Below the pieces are notes generated by a model that was not told where the DNA came from, ran no database searches, and saw only the letters and a list, made by a program, of their open reading frames with translations. Shown here in pieces: positions 35,637 through 44,334 of a stretch of 64,000 nucleotides of DNA (positions are counted from its first letter, which is position 1; each line of letters begins with the position of its first letter). The DNA lies in contig NZ_JBAHUR010000016.1 of the NCBI RefSeq assembly GCF_036689815.1, positions 1 through 64,000 of the forward strand, written 5' to 3'. The translations under genes were made by a program, and so were the position numbers. The DNA is from Magnetovibrio sp. PR-2 (GTDB lineage: Bacteria; Pseudomonadota; Alphaproteobacteria; Rhodospirillales; Magnetovibrionaceae).

Positions 35637-37112
35637 TTATTCAGCGGCCAGAGCCTCGTCCGTGCCGGCTTTCTTCCAAGGCGGAGTCAAGGTGTCCCAG
35701 CAGGGGTTGTTCAAGGTCATGTCCATGTCGCGGGCAAAGATGGCGAAGCCGTCATAGCCGTGATACGGGCCGGAATAATCCCATGAGTGCATTTGACGGA
35801 AAGGAATGCCCATCTTTTGGAAGATGTATTTTTCTTTCACGCCAGAACCGATCAGGTCAGGCTTCACTTTCTTGACGAACTCTTCGAATTCGTAGCCAGT
35901 GACGTCATCATAAATCAGCGTTGCGTTGCCCATTTCTTTAATGGTGCGGTCATAGTCATCGTTGTGTGCGAACTCGTAGCCCGTACCGACGATTTCCATA
36001 CCCAGATCTTCGTAAGCACCGATCACGTGGCGCGGACGCAGACCACCGACGTACAACATGACTTTCTTGCCTTCCAAACGGGGGCGATACTTGTCGATAA
36101 CAGATTGATATTCTGCTTTGTACTTTTCGATAACCTTCTCAGCACCAGCCTTGATTTTGTCGTCAAAGTGAGCAGCGATAGCACGCAGGCTTTCTTCAAT
36201 TTTGGTCGGACCGAAGAAGTTATATTCCATCCAAGGAATACCGTACTTCTCTTCCATGTGACGGGAGATATAGTTCATGGAACGGTAGCAGTGCAGAAGG
36301 TTCAGTTTAACCTTCGGCGTCAATTCCATTTCAGAGATGGAACCGTCACCGGACCATTGAGCAACAACGCGCAGACCCATTTCTTCGAGAAGAATACGAG
36401 AAGCCCATGCGTCACCACCGATGTTGTAATCGCCTAAGATGGCAACGTCATAATCGGTAGCTTCCCAAGTGTCGTCGTCGTCACGTTTGTCCAAAGCCCA
36501 GTCACGAACGGCGTCGTTGGCGATGTGGTGACCCAAGGATTGGGACACACCGCGGAAACCTTCGCAGCGAACCGGAACAACGGTTTTTTCGACTTTTTTG
36601 CCGTGCTCTTTCGAAACAGCTTCGATGTCGTCACCGATCAGGCCGATGGGGCATTCGGATTGAACCGTGGTGCCTTTGTTCAGCGGGAACAAGGTTTCGA
36701 CTTCGTCCAGCAACTTGGCGAGTTTTTTGTCGCCACCGAACACGATGTCTTTTTCCTGGAAGTCCGACGTGAAGTTCATCGTACCGTAGGTGTTCACACC
36801 GGTGGTGCCAACATAGTAGTTACGACGACCGGCACGGGAGTATTGGCCGCAGCCAACCGGACCGTGGGAAATGTGGATCATATCCTTAATCGGACCCCAC
36901 ACCACACCTTTGGAACCAGCGTATGCACAGCCACGGATGGTCATCGCGCCCGGAACCGATTTACGGTTGGATTTGATGCATTTTTTGGACTGTTCGATTT
37001 CGTGATCGTTCACCGTCAGGTGCTTTGCGCGAATGTCTTTCGCTTTTTCGGGATAAACCTCGAGAACCTCTTCAATCAGGCCCTGGGTTTCTTCGCGAGT
37101 CATATCAGGCAT
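35637..37112 (-). CDS. nifD: Nitrogenase MoFe protein alpha subunit NifD
   Basis: A 491-residue subunit that binds FeMo-co. P-cluster ligands are in [28 protein letters not shown] and [12 protein letters not shown]. The FeMo-co ligands are Cys in [13 protein letters not shown] and His in [13 protein letters not shown]. The Gln and His of [13 protein letters not shown] are present. Everything needed for a molybdenum enzyme is intact. GAGGAG precedes the start. A strong hairpin separates it from nifH. Confidence 0.98.
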   Translation of the reverse strand: MPDMTREETQGLIEEVLEVYPEKAKDIRAKHLTVNDHEIEQSKKCIKSNRKSVPGAMTIRGCAYAGSKGVVWGPIKDMIHISHGPVGCGQYSRAGRRNYYVGTTGVNTYGTMNFTSDFQEKDIVFGGDKKLAKLLDEVETLFPLNKGTTVQSECPIGLIGDDIEAVSKEHGKKVEKTVVPVRCEGFRGVSQSLGHHIANDAVRDWALDKRDDDDTWEATDYDVAILGDYNIGGDAWASRILLEEMGLRVVAQWSGDGSISEMELTPKVKLNLLHCYRSMNYISRHMEEKYGIPWMEYNFFGPTKIEESLRAIAAHFDDKIKAGAEKVIEKYKAEYQSVIDKYRPRLEGKKVMLYVGGLRPRHVIGAYEDLGMEIVGTGYEFAHNDDYDRTIKEMGNATLIYDDVTGYEFEEFVKKVKPDLIGSGVKEKYIFQKMGIPFRQMHSWDYSGPYHGYDGFAIFARDMDMTLNNPCWDTLTPPWKKAGTDEALAAE

Positions 37113-37148
37113 GACTTTCTCCTCTCAGAGAGTTGATATTCGCTTTCG

Positions 37149-37180
37149 TGTCGGGCCGAGACCGAAGCCCGGCCCGACAC
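37149..37180 (-). terminator. Strong hairpin between nifH and nifD
   Basis: GTGTCGGGCC (37149-37158) pairs perfectly with GGCCCGACAC (37171-37180) around a 12-base loop. There is no T tract on the minus strand. Hairpins at this place are known to stabilise nifH mRNA and let NifH be made in excess over NifDK; that role is inferred here. Confidence 0.7.
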
Positions 37181-37197
37181 AGAAGCATTCAGCGACA

Positions 37198-38100
<903 letters not shown>

Positions 38101-38158
38101 TTAAGTTTCTCTAACAATGGCGCATTGGCGCCGGAAAATCGTTGGTCGGACCCAGAGG

Positions 38159-38174
38159 AGCAAAAGGTGTGCCA
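38159..38174 (-). promoter_or_regulatory. Sigma-54 promoter of nifHDK
   Basis: On the minus strand CTGGCACACCTTTTGCT is a perfect match to TGGCAC-N5-TTGCT, GG and GC 10 bases apart, 71 bases before the nifH start. Confidence 0.9.
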
Positions 38175-38281
38175 GACTCGAAAATGCACCTTAATCAATT
38201 GATTTTGTTAGAAAACAATGACAATGTCGCATGGACACAAACCCGACAATCGGGTACCTCACACGACAAAGCCGTAATTTT

Positions 38282-38297
38282 TGTGTGGTTACTGACA
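38282..38297. promoter_or_regulatory. NifA upstream activator site (nifH), overlapping the draT start
   Basis: TGTGTGGTTACTGACA fits TGT-N10-ACA exactly, about 110-125 bases upstream of the nifH -24 element. Its last base is the A of the proposed draT ATG. A second, imperfect site (TGT-N9-ACA) is at 38225-38239. Confidence 0.65.
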
Positions 38298-39133
38298 TGA
38301 ACACGACACTGCCCCCACAAGCCCCCAAGACCACCCTGCCCGCAGCTGCGCGGTTGGGCATCAACCGTTGCAATTTGCCAGCCGTCATCTTGGGCAGCCT
38401 GACGTTCCAAGATCACCCGGAGCCTTTACACATCGACGGCGTTAAGTCCTTTCATGGGGACTTGTTCCAACGCCTCGACGCGTTAAACGATTTCAGCGAG
38501 CGCGCTCAGCAGTTTCAGGACTATATGGCCGTCACGTTCCGTTTGGACGCGCCCGAAGACGTTGGGGCTACAAAAGATACAGCCCGCACAAATGCCGACT
38601 ATCTGCGTCTGTTACGCGGTTGGTTCTTCAATACGGATGGGCGCGAAGGCGCGGTGATCAAAAGCTGGGTGGAATCGCGCTTTGGCCTTCTCACCCGCCA
38701 CCACGGCGGTCCCGTCTATGAAAATAACGCGCCAGCTATGTCGTCCTTCCTCAAAGACCGGGCACACGGTTTGCACAACACCAACGCTTTAGAAGCCCAG
38801 TTGGACCTTTTATATACATACACCCAGTATGAACTGAGCCGTGCTGAACCTTTCCAGCCCTACCTCACCTTATATAGAGGTGTGAACAAGCTCGACGGGT
38901 TTGAGGTTCTGGACAAGATTGAACGCTCCAAACAAGTCTTGCTGCTCAACAACGTGAATTCGTTCTCTACGGATCGCGATATGGCTTGTGCGTTTGGCGA
39001 TTATATCCTCACAGTCAAAGTCCCGTTCAGCAAAATCGTTTTCTTTTCCGGACTGTTGCCGGGATGCATGAAGGGGGAGAACGAATACTTGGTCTTGGGC
39101 GGTGTATATGAAGTGGGTGTTGCCGTCTTTTAG
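38297..39133 (+). CDS. draT: DraT, NAD+-dinitrogen-reductase ADP-ribosyltransferase
   Basis: A 278-residue enzyme that inactivates NifH by ADP-ribosylating Arg101 when ammonium is added or energy falls. Family features include AARLGINRCNLPAVILGSLTFQ at the start, LTLYRGVN, NNVNSFSTDRDMACAFGDYIL and a C-terminal GENEYLVLGGVYEV, which holds the catalytic Glu. ATG at 38297 gives the expected N-terminus; a start at 38231 is possible. It is divergent from nifH and is followed by a SIR2-like gene rather than by draG. Confidence 0.94.
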   Translation: MNTTLPPQAPKTTLPAAARLGINRCNLPAVILGSLTFQDHPEPLHIDGVKSFHGDLFQRLDALNDFSERAQQFQDYMAVTFRLDAPEDVGATKDTARTNADYLRLLRGWFFNTDGREGAVIKSWVESRFGLLTRHHGGPVYENNAPAMSSFLKDRAHGLHNTNALEAQLDLLYTYTQYELSRAEPFQPYLTLYRGVNKLDGFEVLDKIERSKQVLLLNNVNSFSTDRDMACAFGDYILTVKVPFSKIVFFSGLLPGCMKGENEYLVLGGVYEVGVAVF

Positions 39134-39259
39134 CGACAATTGTCGCAAACCCTCCATGCGACATTCCCCAAAACCCCTAGTTTTATAAGGCTTATAAACT
39201 GGTTCGGTTTTTGCAATACCGCTCATAACACAGTCCAGTTCCCTCTTAAGAGGTATGTT

Positions 39260-40111
39260 ATGAGCTCAGAAATTCTCAAGACCATTTTGTCACAAATCGA
39301 AGCCGGTACAGCCGTCCCCTATTTGGGTGCAGGTGTGTTGGCTGGCTGCAAAAACGTTGAAAGCGATGCGGACATGCCCGCCGACAGCGACAGTTTGATC
39401 CTGGCCATGAACAACGGCCGCCCCATGGCGCCGAAGTTGATGTACGAATTTCCCCGCGCGGCCATGAACTTAGAGCTCAAAAAAGGGCGCAGCTTCCTCA
39501 ACCGCTTTTTGAACGAGCTTTACGGCAAGCAGTCTTGGACTCGCGCGCCCCTGCACGATTGGATTGCAGCGAAGAAGCCCGGTTATGTCATCGACATCAA
39601 CCGCGACACGCAACTGCAAGACACCTACGCCGACACGCCGCACACCTTGATCCGCGGCATTGCGCGTTTGGCTTACGATTACCGCTTTGAAATTCACAGC
39701 TACGACGGTGAAAAATACACCGAAGTTAAACAAGAAGAGGTCGATCCCGCACTTCCCATCTTGTTCAAGCCCATGGGCAGCCCGCTTCCCGAACCGACGT
39801 TTATTGCGTCCGACGCGGATTATGTGGACTACATCACCGAGCTCATGGGCGGCTTTGCCATTCCGTCCTTCTTGAAGGAAAAACGCAAAGGCCTGAAATA
39901 CGTGTTTTTGGGCGTGCCCATGACGCGCGACACCGAACGCATGGTGCTGAGCGACATCATCTATGACGCTGCAGATCCCAAAGGCTGGGCTTTGATCCCC
40001 GACGCCACCGACAAAGAAAAACGCTTTTGCAAAAAAATCGGTTTAGAAGTTGTGGACCTCGGCGTTGACGACTTCTTGGCGGCCAGCCCCATCCTTGAGG
40101 CTGCCTCATGA
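39260..40111 (+). CDS. SIR2-like protein lacking the conserved His
   Basis: A 283-residue protein with the Rossmann-type SIR2_2 pattern: VPYLGAGVL (19-27) for the nucleotide loop, VIDINRDTQL (110-119, in place of the usual TNYD) and ILFKPMGSPLPEPTFIASDADYVDYI (167-192). The Asn114 and Asp116 of the second motif are kept, but the His of the usual KLHGS motif is Met172, so NADase or deacylase activity is doubtful and it may only bind NAD. AAGAGG lies upstream of ATG 39260. It overlaps the haemerythrin gene by 4 bases (ATGA), so the two are coupled, between draT and draG. Confidence 0.82.
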   Translation: MSSEILKTILSQIEAGTAVPYLGAGVLAGCKNVESDADMPADSDSLILAMNNGRPMAPKLMYEFPRAAMNLELKKGRSFLNRFLNELYGKQSWTRAPLHDWIAAKKPGYVIDINRDTQLQDTYADTPHTLIRGIARLAYDYRFEIHSYDGEKYTEVKQEEVDPALPILFKPMGSPLPEPTFIASDADYVDYITELMGGFAIPSFLKEKRKGLKYVFLGVPMTRDTERMVLSDIIYDAADPKGWALIPDATDKEKRFCKKIGLEVVDLGVDDFLAASPILEAAS

Positions 40112-40563
40112 ACGAACTGAGCCCCACCATCATCAATGAAATTTCAGGTGAGGCTCAGCCCTTGCTCACCTGGTCCGAAGACCGTCTCGGCGTCGGCGTT
40201 CCCGTGATGGACGGCTACCATCAAGAATTCCTCAGCATCTTGTCGGCATTGACCACGGTGCCCGACAGCGTGTTTCCCAGCTTGTTTTCGGAACTGGTGC
40301 GCCATACGCGGGCGCACTTCACCCAAGAAGAACAGCTGATGAAAGAAACCGACTTCCCGGCGGCGCAAGAGCACATCGACGAACACCGCCGCGTGTTGCG
40401 CGATTTGGAAGCCTTGCTGTCACGGGTCAAACGGGGACGTTTAATGATGCCGCGTGAATTCGTGAAAAACGGTATGCCGGAATGGTTCGGCCTACACCTG
40501 TCTACCATGGACAGCGCCCTGGCAGCCCACGTCAAGACGACCTTAGATCTGGATCAATCGTAA
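40108..40563 (+). CDS. Bacteriohaemerythrin coupled to the SIR2-like protein
   Basis: A 151-residue haemerythrin-fold protein. Di-iron ligands are visible as His in VMDGYHQEFL, His and Glu in HTRAHFTQEEQLMKE, His in AQEHIDEHRR, and the C-terminal FGLHLSTMDSALAAH. The start WSEDRLGVGVPVMDGYHQ is typical. It is translationally coupled to the SIR2-like gene and converges on draG with a 10-base overlap. It could sense or buffer oxygen for nitrogenase; that is inference. Confidence 0.9.
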   Translation: MNELSPTIINEISGEAQPLLTWSEDRLGVGVPVMDGYHQEFLSILSALTTVPDSVFPSLFSELVRHTRAHFTQEEQLMKETDFPAAQEHIDEHRRVLRDLEALLSRVKRGRLMMPREFVKNGMPEWFGLHLSTMDSALAAHVKTTLDLDQS

Positions 40564-41516
40564 AATTTAAGCGCTTCGCCCGTGACCAATGGAGAACGCT
40601 TGAGCAACCGAAGTGCCTGGGCTTCGCAGTGCGTCTTCACGTCTGCGTCCAAGGTTTTGAGCCAGCGCGCAGGGATTGCGTCTTTGCCATATTGCGCGCC
40701 GGCAATCATGCCGAGGATCGCGCCGGTGGTGTCCGCATCCCCGCCCCGGTTCACCACATCAATGAGGGCAGATTCAAAATTGTCCGTGCGCGCAAACGAC
40801 TGAAACACGGCACGCAAGGTGTCGGGCAAAAAACCGCTGGGATTTTCTTGGCGTTTTTTGGTGAAGATATAGCTCTTGTGAATCCGTCCCAAAGTGTGCG
40901 CCATTTGAACGGCGTCTTTGTACGAACACTGCGGCTGCAGCAAAGCACATTGCACCATCTCAACCACAGTCAACATGCCGTCGTCGGCAAGTGGGGCATT
41001 GTGGGTGATGTGGGCCTGAACTTCGCAAGCACGGCGCACCTGGATGCCCGGTGCGCCTATGGTAAACAAAGCCATGGGCAAAACCCGCATCACCGCACCG
41101 TTGCCGGCGTCATATTCATCAACCGGACCTTGCGTTGTGCCTTGATTGCGATAGCGCACGATCCCGCGGCGCACAGTGCTGCCGACGTCCACAGGTTTGG
41201 ATTTGAGCCAGTCGTCAAAGGCCTCTGCAATGGCTGTGGCTTTGACGCCGCCGACGTTTAAGAGGGCCGAGCCCAAAGCCAAGCTCATTTGTGTGTCGTC
41301 GGTGATTTGCCCCGCCTTCAGCTTAAGCCAGCCGCCACCTGTGATGTCACGGTGTTTACCATGCTTCAGTTCAATTTCACGCGGTGTCATGAATTCAACC
41401 GTGGCGCCTAAGGCATCACCGACAGCGAGCCCTAAGTACGCCCCAACGGCGCGCGCTTGCAGGTCTTCTAAATGCGGGGAGATCCCGTCAGTCTTCCGGG
41501 CCGAAGCAGATGTCAT
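40554..41516 (-). CDS. draG: DraG, ADP-ribosyl-dinitrogen-reductase glycohydrolase
   Basis: A 320-residue enzyme that removes ADP-ribose from NifH and restores activity. The ARH-family metal ligands are clear: GAYLGLAVGDALGATVEF, GQITDDTQMSLALG and NRGGDADTTGAILGMI. ATG at 41516 gives the usual N-terminus and overlaps nifQ by 29 bases. It is the last gene of the nifB-fdxN-fdx-nifQ unit, so it is driven from the nifB promoter, unlike the draTG operons of Rhodospirillum and Azospirillum. Confidence 0.95.
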   Translation of the reverse strand: MTSASARKTDGISPHLEDLQARAVGAYLGLAVGDALGATVEFMTPREIELKHGKHRDITGGGWLKLKAGQITDDTQMSLALGSALLNVGGVKATAIAEAFDDWLKSKPVDVGSTVRRGIVRYRNQGTTQGPVDEYDAGNGAVMRVLPMALFTIGAPGIQVRRACEVQAHITHNAPLADDGMLTVVEMVQCALLQPQCSYKDAVQMAHTLGRIHKSYIFTKKRQENPSGFLPDTLRAVFQSFARTDNFESALIDVVNRGGDADTTGAILGMIAGAQYGKDAIPARWLKTLDADVKTHCEAQALRLLKRSPLVTGEALKFYD

Positions 41517-42063
41517 ATTCGGTGCATTCCTCACAGGTCGGGGCGCGGCACACGTATATACCTTCTGCAATGCAGAGCTGCTTGTACAGGAACTTCTTCC
41601 ACTTCATGTCCTTGTCGTTGCGCGCCGCCAAGGTGGGGAAGTTGCGCTCCATCAGTTCTGAAAGCTCTTTGCGGTTAAACAGGCCTAAGTCTTCCCATAG
41701 GTGATCAGACCCCAAACAGCCCGAACAGACAATGTTAGCCATCAGAACTTCGGACTCGTCGCGCCCGGCGCGGTGCGTCAACAACATGTGGCGCAGCTCG
41801 TCCCATTCTAAGGACCGGGTCGGCGGGCGTTGGCGTTTGGAGCGAATACCCAACGGCACTTTAACGCCGGGGAAGTGGCGGTTCATAAGTTTGCGAAACT
41901 CACCTGCCGACAACCCCATCCAACCGCCCAACGCACTTTTTCCCTGCGACGCATTGAGCGCCATGGCGGCAAACGCCATGTCATTGCCGTGGCCGCGCGC
42001 ACGCGACATCATTTTTTTGCGGGGACGTTCTTTAATGAGGGGGGCACGTTTCGCTGCAGGCAT
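41488..42063 (-). CDS. nifQ: NifQ, molybdenum donor for FeMo-co
   Basis: A 191-residue iron-sulfur protein that supplies molybdenum to NifEN. The C-terminal signature C-x4-C-x2-C-x5-C is in CRAPTCEECTEYDICF. The centre has CSGCLGSDHLWEDLGL and the motif FPTLAARNDKDMKWKKFLYKQLC. It begins 5 bases after the [2Fe-2S] ferredoxin gene, in the nifB unit. Confidence 0.95.
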   Translation of the reverse strand: MPAAKRAPLIKERPRKKMMSRARGHGNDMAFAAMALNASQGKSALGGWMGLSAGEFRKLMNRHFPGVKVPLGIRSKRQRPPTRSLEWDELRHMLLTHRAGRDESEVLMANIVCSGCLGSDHLWEDLGLFNRKELSELMERNFPTLAARNDKDMKWKKFLYKQLCIAEGIYVCRAPTCEECTEYDICFGPED

Positions 42064-42068
42064 GGAGG

Positions 42069-42353
42069 TTACCTCGGCTTCACCGTGACTGAGCCCAACA
42101 CCTGGGCCTGACAGGCCAACCTGTCCTTGCGTCCTGCGAGGTTGTCGCGCAATACGCGTTCTTCCAACACGGAAGGAGTGGATAGGTTTTCATGCCCCTC
42201 CGTGACTTCCATCATGCAGTTGCCGCAATCGCACTCACGACAGCCGTACAAAATGCTGGACCCGGCTTCTTCGGACACCTCGATCACACGCGTTCCAACG
42301 GGAACGATGATGGTCTTGTCGATGTCGGCAAAGGTGATTTTTGCTCTCGCCAT
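42069..42353 (-). CDS. [2Fe-2S] ferredoxin between fdxN and nifQ
   Basis: A 94-residue plant-type ferredoxin with C-x4-C-x2-C in GCRECDCGNCMMEV and a fourth Cys in RLACQAQ. It begins MARAKITFADIDKT. The spacing to fdxN is 15 bases. Ferredoxins in this place occur in other nifB-fdxN-nifQ units; a role in NifB or NifQ function is likely. Confidence 0.92.
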   Translation of the reverse strand: MARAKITFADIDKTIIVPVGTRVIEVSEEAGSSILYGCRECDCGNCMMEVTEGHENLSTPSVLEERVLRDNLAGRKDRLACQAQVLGSVTVKPR

Positions 42354-42368
42354 GGGGGTCTACTTTTC

Positions 42369-42647
42369 CTAGCGTGCTTGAATTTCAGCCATGGCTTCGG
42401 CCAATTTCAACGGCGGGATGCCGGTCAGCGATCCCGGTGCGTTGATGGCTTCACCCGCCGCGTCCAAAATCGCACCTTCGATGGGGCAAATGCTGGCGCA
42501 TTGCGGATCGGCAAAGTCGCCGTCGCATTCGGTGCATTTTTTGGCGTCGATCAAGAAAATCTCTTCGCCCTTAAAAATGGCGTCAGACGGGCAGAGCGGT
42601 TCACATGCGTAGCAGTTCACACAGCTCTCAATAATGCTTAAAGACAT
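42369..42647 (-). CDS. fdxN: FdxN-type 2[4Fe-4S] ferredoxin
   Basis: A 92-residue ferredoxin with motifs CVNCYACEPLCPSDAI and CTECDGDFADPQCASICP. The C-terminal extension of about 30 residues (PGSLTGIPPLKLAEAMAEIQAR) is typical of FdxN beside nifB. In Azotobacter FdxN supports NifB-co synthesis. It lies 13 bases downstream of nifB. Confidence 0.95.
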   Translation of the reverse strand: MSLSIIESCVNCYACEPLCPSDAIFKGEEIFLIDAKKCTECDGDFADPQCASICPIEGAILDAAGEAINAPGSLTGIPPLKLAEAMAEIQAR

Positions 42648-42660
42648 TTCCGATCCCTCC

Positions 42661-44169
42661 TTAGACAGCTTGGGCGGTTAAGTCTTTGGCCGCCCAGCCT
42701 TGTTCGATGAGTTCTGCGTACATGGCTTTGACGGCGTCTTCGATCAGGTCCATGGCATATTCGCCGCTAGGCGTAATGCCGGCCGCTTCCAATTGGGACC
42801 ACGGCTCAATACCGACCTTCGCCGACAGCACAGCGGAACAATCCGACAGCGCGTCCAAAATCGCGTCCAATACCGTGCCCTTGTCGTCGCCCGACGGGCA
42901 AACGTCCGGGCCGACACAGTAAGCGTTGTCGACTTTGCGCGGTCCGATAAAGCGCACACCTTCGGGCGAGGCTTCGTAGACCAAGTATTCTTTGGCATGG
43001 CCGAAGTGTTCGTTAATCACACCACCGCCTTTGGTGGTGACGGCAATGCGTGCAGCCGGGGTGCCTTCGGGAGCGATGAAGTTCGCCACGTCACTTTCGG
43101 CTTGTTGCGCGCGCAGTTCGTCACGATGGGCTTCGATGCCCGCGTGAACATTGGCGCGACGCTCCATGGCTTCGGCGTAATCGATTTTCATCTGTTCGAT
43201 TTTTTCGACCGTAAATTCTTCGCCACGATCTTCGCCCAACAGGCCAACCGCGTCCGCACGACATTGGCGGCAGTGGCGCATCATGTTCATGTCGCCCGCG
43301 CAGGCGTCTTGCAGATCCGACAATTCTTGTTTCGACGGGCTGCGTTGGCCCATGACACCGTAGAACGTGCCGTGTTCTTTTTCGGCGATCAGCGGCATGA
43401 CGTTGTGCAAGAACGCACCTTTGCCTTTGACGATTTGCGACACTTCTTTCAAGTGTTCGTCGTTTACGCCGGGGATCATGACCGAGTTTACTTTGACCAA
43501 GATGCCGCGTTCGATCAGCATCTCCAGACCTTTTTGTTGGCGTTCGATCAGGATTTTGGCACCCTTCGCACCATGGATGCGACGGTTGTTCCAGAAAATC
43601 CAGGGATAGATCTCAGCACCGATTTCCGGGTCCACACAGTTGATGGTGATGGTCACGTGATCGACGTTGAGCGCGGCGATCTCATCCACGTGGTCGGGTA
43701 AGGCCAAACCGTTGGTGGACAGACAGAGTTTGATGTCGGGAGCTTTGTCGGCAATTTCGCGGAACGTTTCAAAGGTGCGTTCCGGGTTGGCCAAGGGATC
43801 GCCCGGACCCGCAACACCCAAAACGGTCATTTGCGGAATTTCACTGGCGACGGCCAAAACTTTTTTGGAGGCCTGATCGGGGCTTAACAATTCAGAGACC
43901 ACACCCGGACGGCTTTCGTTGGCGCAGTCGTACTTGCGGTTACAGTAATGACACTGAATGTTGCAAGCGGGCGCCACGGCGACGTGCATGCGGGCGTAAA
44001 AGTGGTGAGCTTCTTCACTGTAACAAGGGTGGTTATTGACCTTTTCGCGGACGTTGTCGGGCAGATGCGACATCCCGTCTTCGCTGGACCCGCACGTTCC
44101 GGAGCTACATCCACCGCTGGGAGCCGCTTGAGGGGCCTGATTGTCTTGACCTAACACCTTGAGTTCCAT
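42661..44169 (-). CDS. nifB: NifB, radical SAM FeMo-co synthase with NifX-like tail
   Basis: A 502-residue enzyme that builds the carbide-containing NifB-co. The radical SAM motif is CNIQCHYCNRKYDC near 74-87, and GPGDPLANPERTFETFR is a family feature. A pair of cysteines in MRHCRQCRADAVGLLGEDRG ligates the accessory cluster. The C-terminal part (about 370-490) is a NifX-like domain with IAVTTKGGGVINEHFGHAKEYLVYE. It leads a five-gene unit from its own promoter. Confidence 0.98.
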   Translation of the reverse strand: MELKVLGQDNQAPQAAPSGGCSSGTCGSSEDGMSHLPDNVREKVNNHPCYSEEAHHFYARMHVAVAPACNIQCHYCNRKYDCANESRPGVVSELLSPDQASKKVLAVASEIPQMTVLGVAGPGDPLANPERTFETFREIADKAPDIKLCLSTNGLALPDHVDEIAALNVDHVTITINCVDPEIGAEIYPWIFWNNRRIHGAKGAKILIERQQKGLEMLIERGILVKVNSVMIPGVNDEHLKEVSQIVKGKGAFLHNVMPLIAEKEHGTFYGVMGQRSPSKQELSDLQDACAGDMNMMRHCRQCRADAVGLLGEDRGEEFTVEKIEQMKIDYAEAMERRANVHAGIEAHRDELRAQQAESDVANFIAPEGTPAARIAVTTKGGGVINEHFGHAKEYLVYEASPEGVRFIGPRKVDNAYCVGPDVCPSGDDKGTVLDAILDALSDCSAVLSAKVGIEPWSQLEAAGITPSGEYAMDLIEDAVKAMYAELIEQGWAAKDLTAQAV

Positions 44170-44208
44170 GTCTCACCCTTTCCTGAGCAAAATCTTTGCA
44201 GATAATAA

Positions 44209-44224
44209 AGCAAGGGGTGTGCCA
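44209..44224 (-). promoter_or_regulatory. Sigma-54 promoter of nifB
   Basis: On the minus strand GTGGCACACCCCTTGCT matches TGGCAC-N5-TTGCT perfectly, 40 bases before the nifB start codon. Confidence 0.9.
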
Positions 44225-44310
44225 CTTCTCAGAAATACATAACTAATTGTTTTCATTGGGCTTTGAAACAGGAAGGGCGGTGTCATATGCGACAACACCG
44301 CCCTGTTTCG

Positions 44311-44326
44311 TGTTACATGTGCGACA
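44311..44326. promoter_or_regulatory. NifA upstream activator site (nifB)
   Basis: TGTTACATGTGCGACA fits TGT-N10-ACA exactly, about 88-103 bases upstream of the -24 element, just past the nifA stop. A second, off-consensus site (TGT-N11-ACA) lies at 44281-44297. Confidence 0.82.
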
Positions 44327-44334
44327 AAATGCCG

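Noticed and set aside
38225-38239. Possible NifA site TGT-N9-ACA upstream of nifH
   Set aside because: The spacer is 9, not 10, so it is not called as a site; the exact site at 38282 is better, though the near-match may still help.
41488-42353. Possible fusion of nifQ with the upstream ferredoxin
   Set aside because: Separate starts and stops with a 5-base gap; both are normal lengths for their families.
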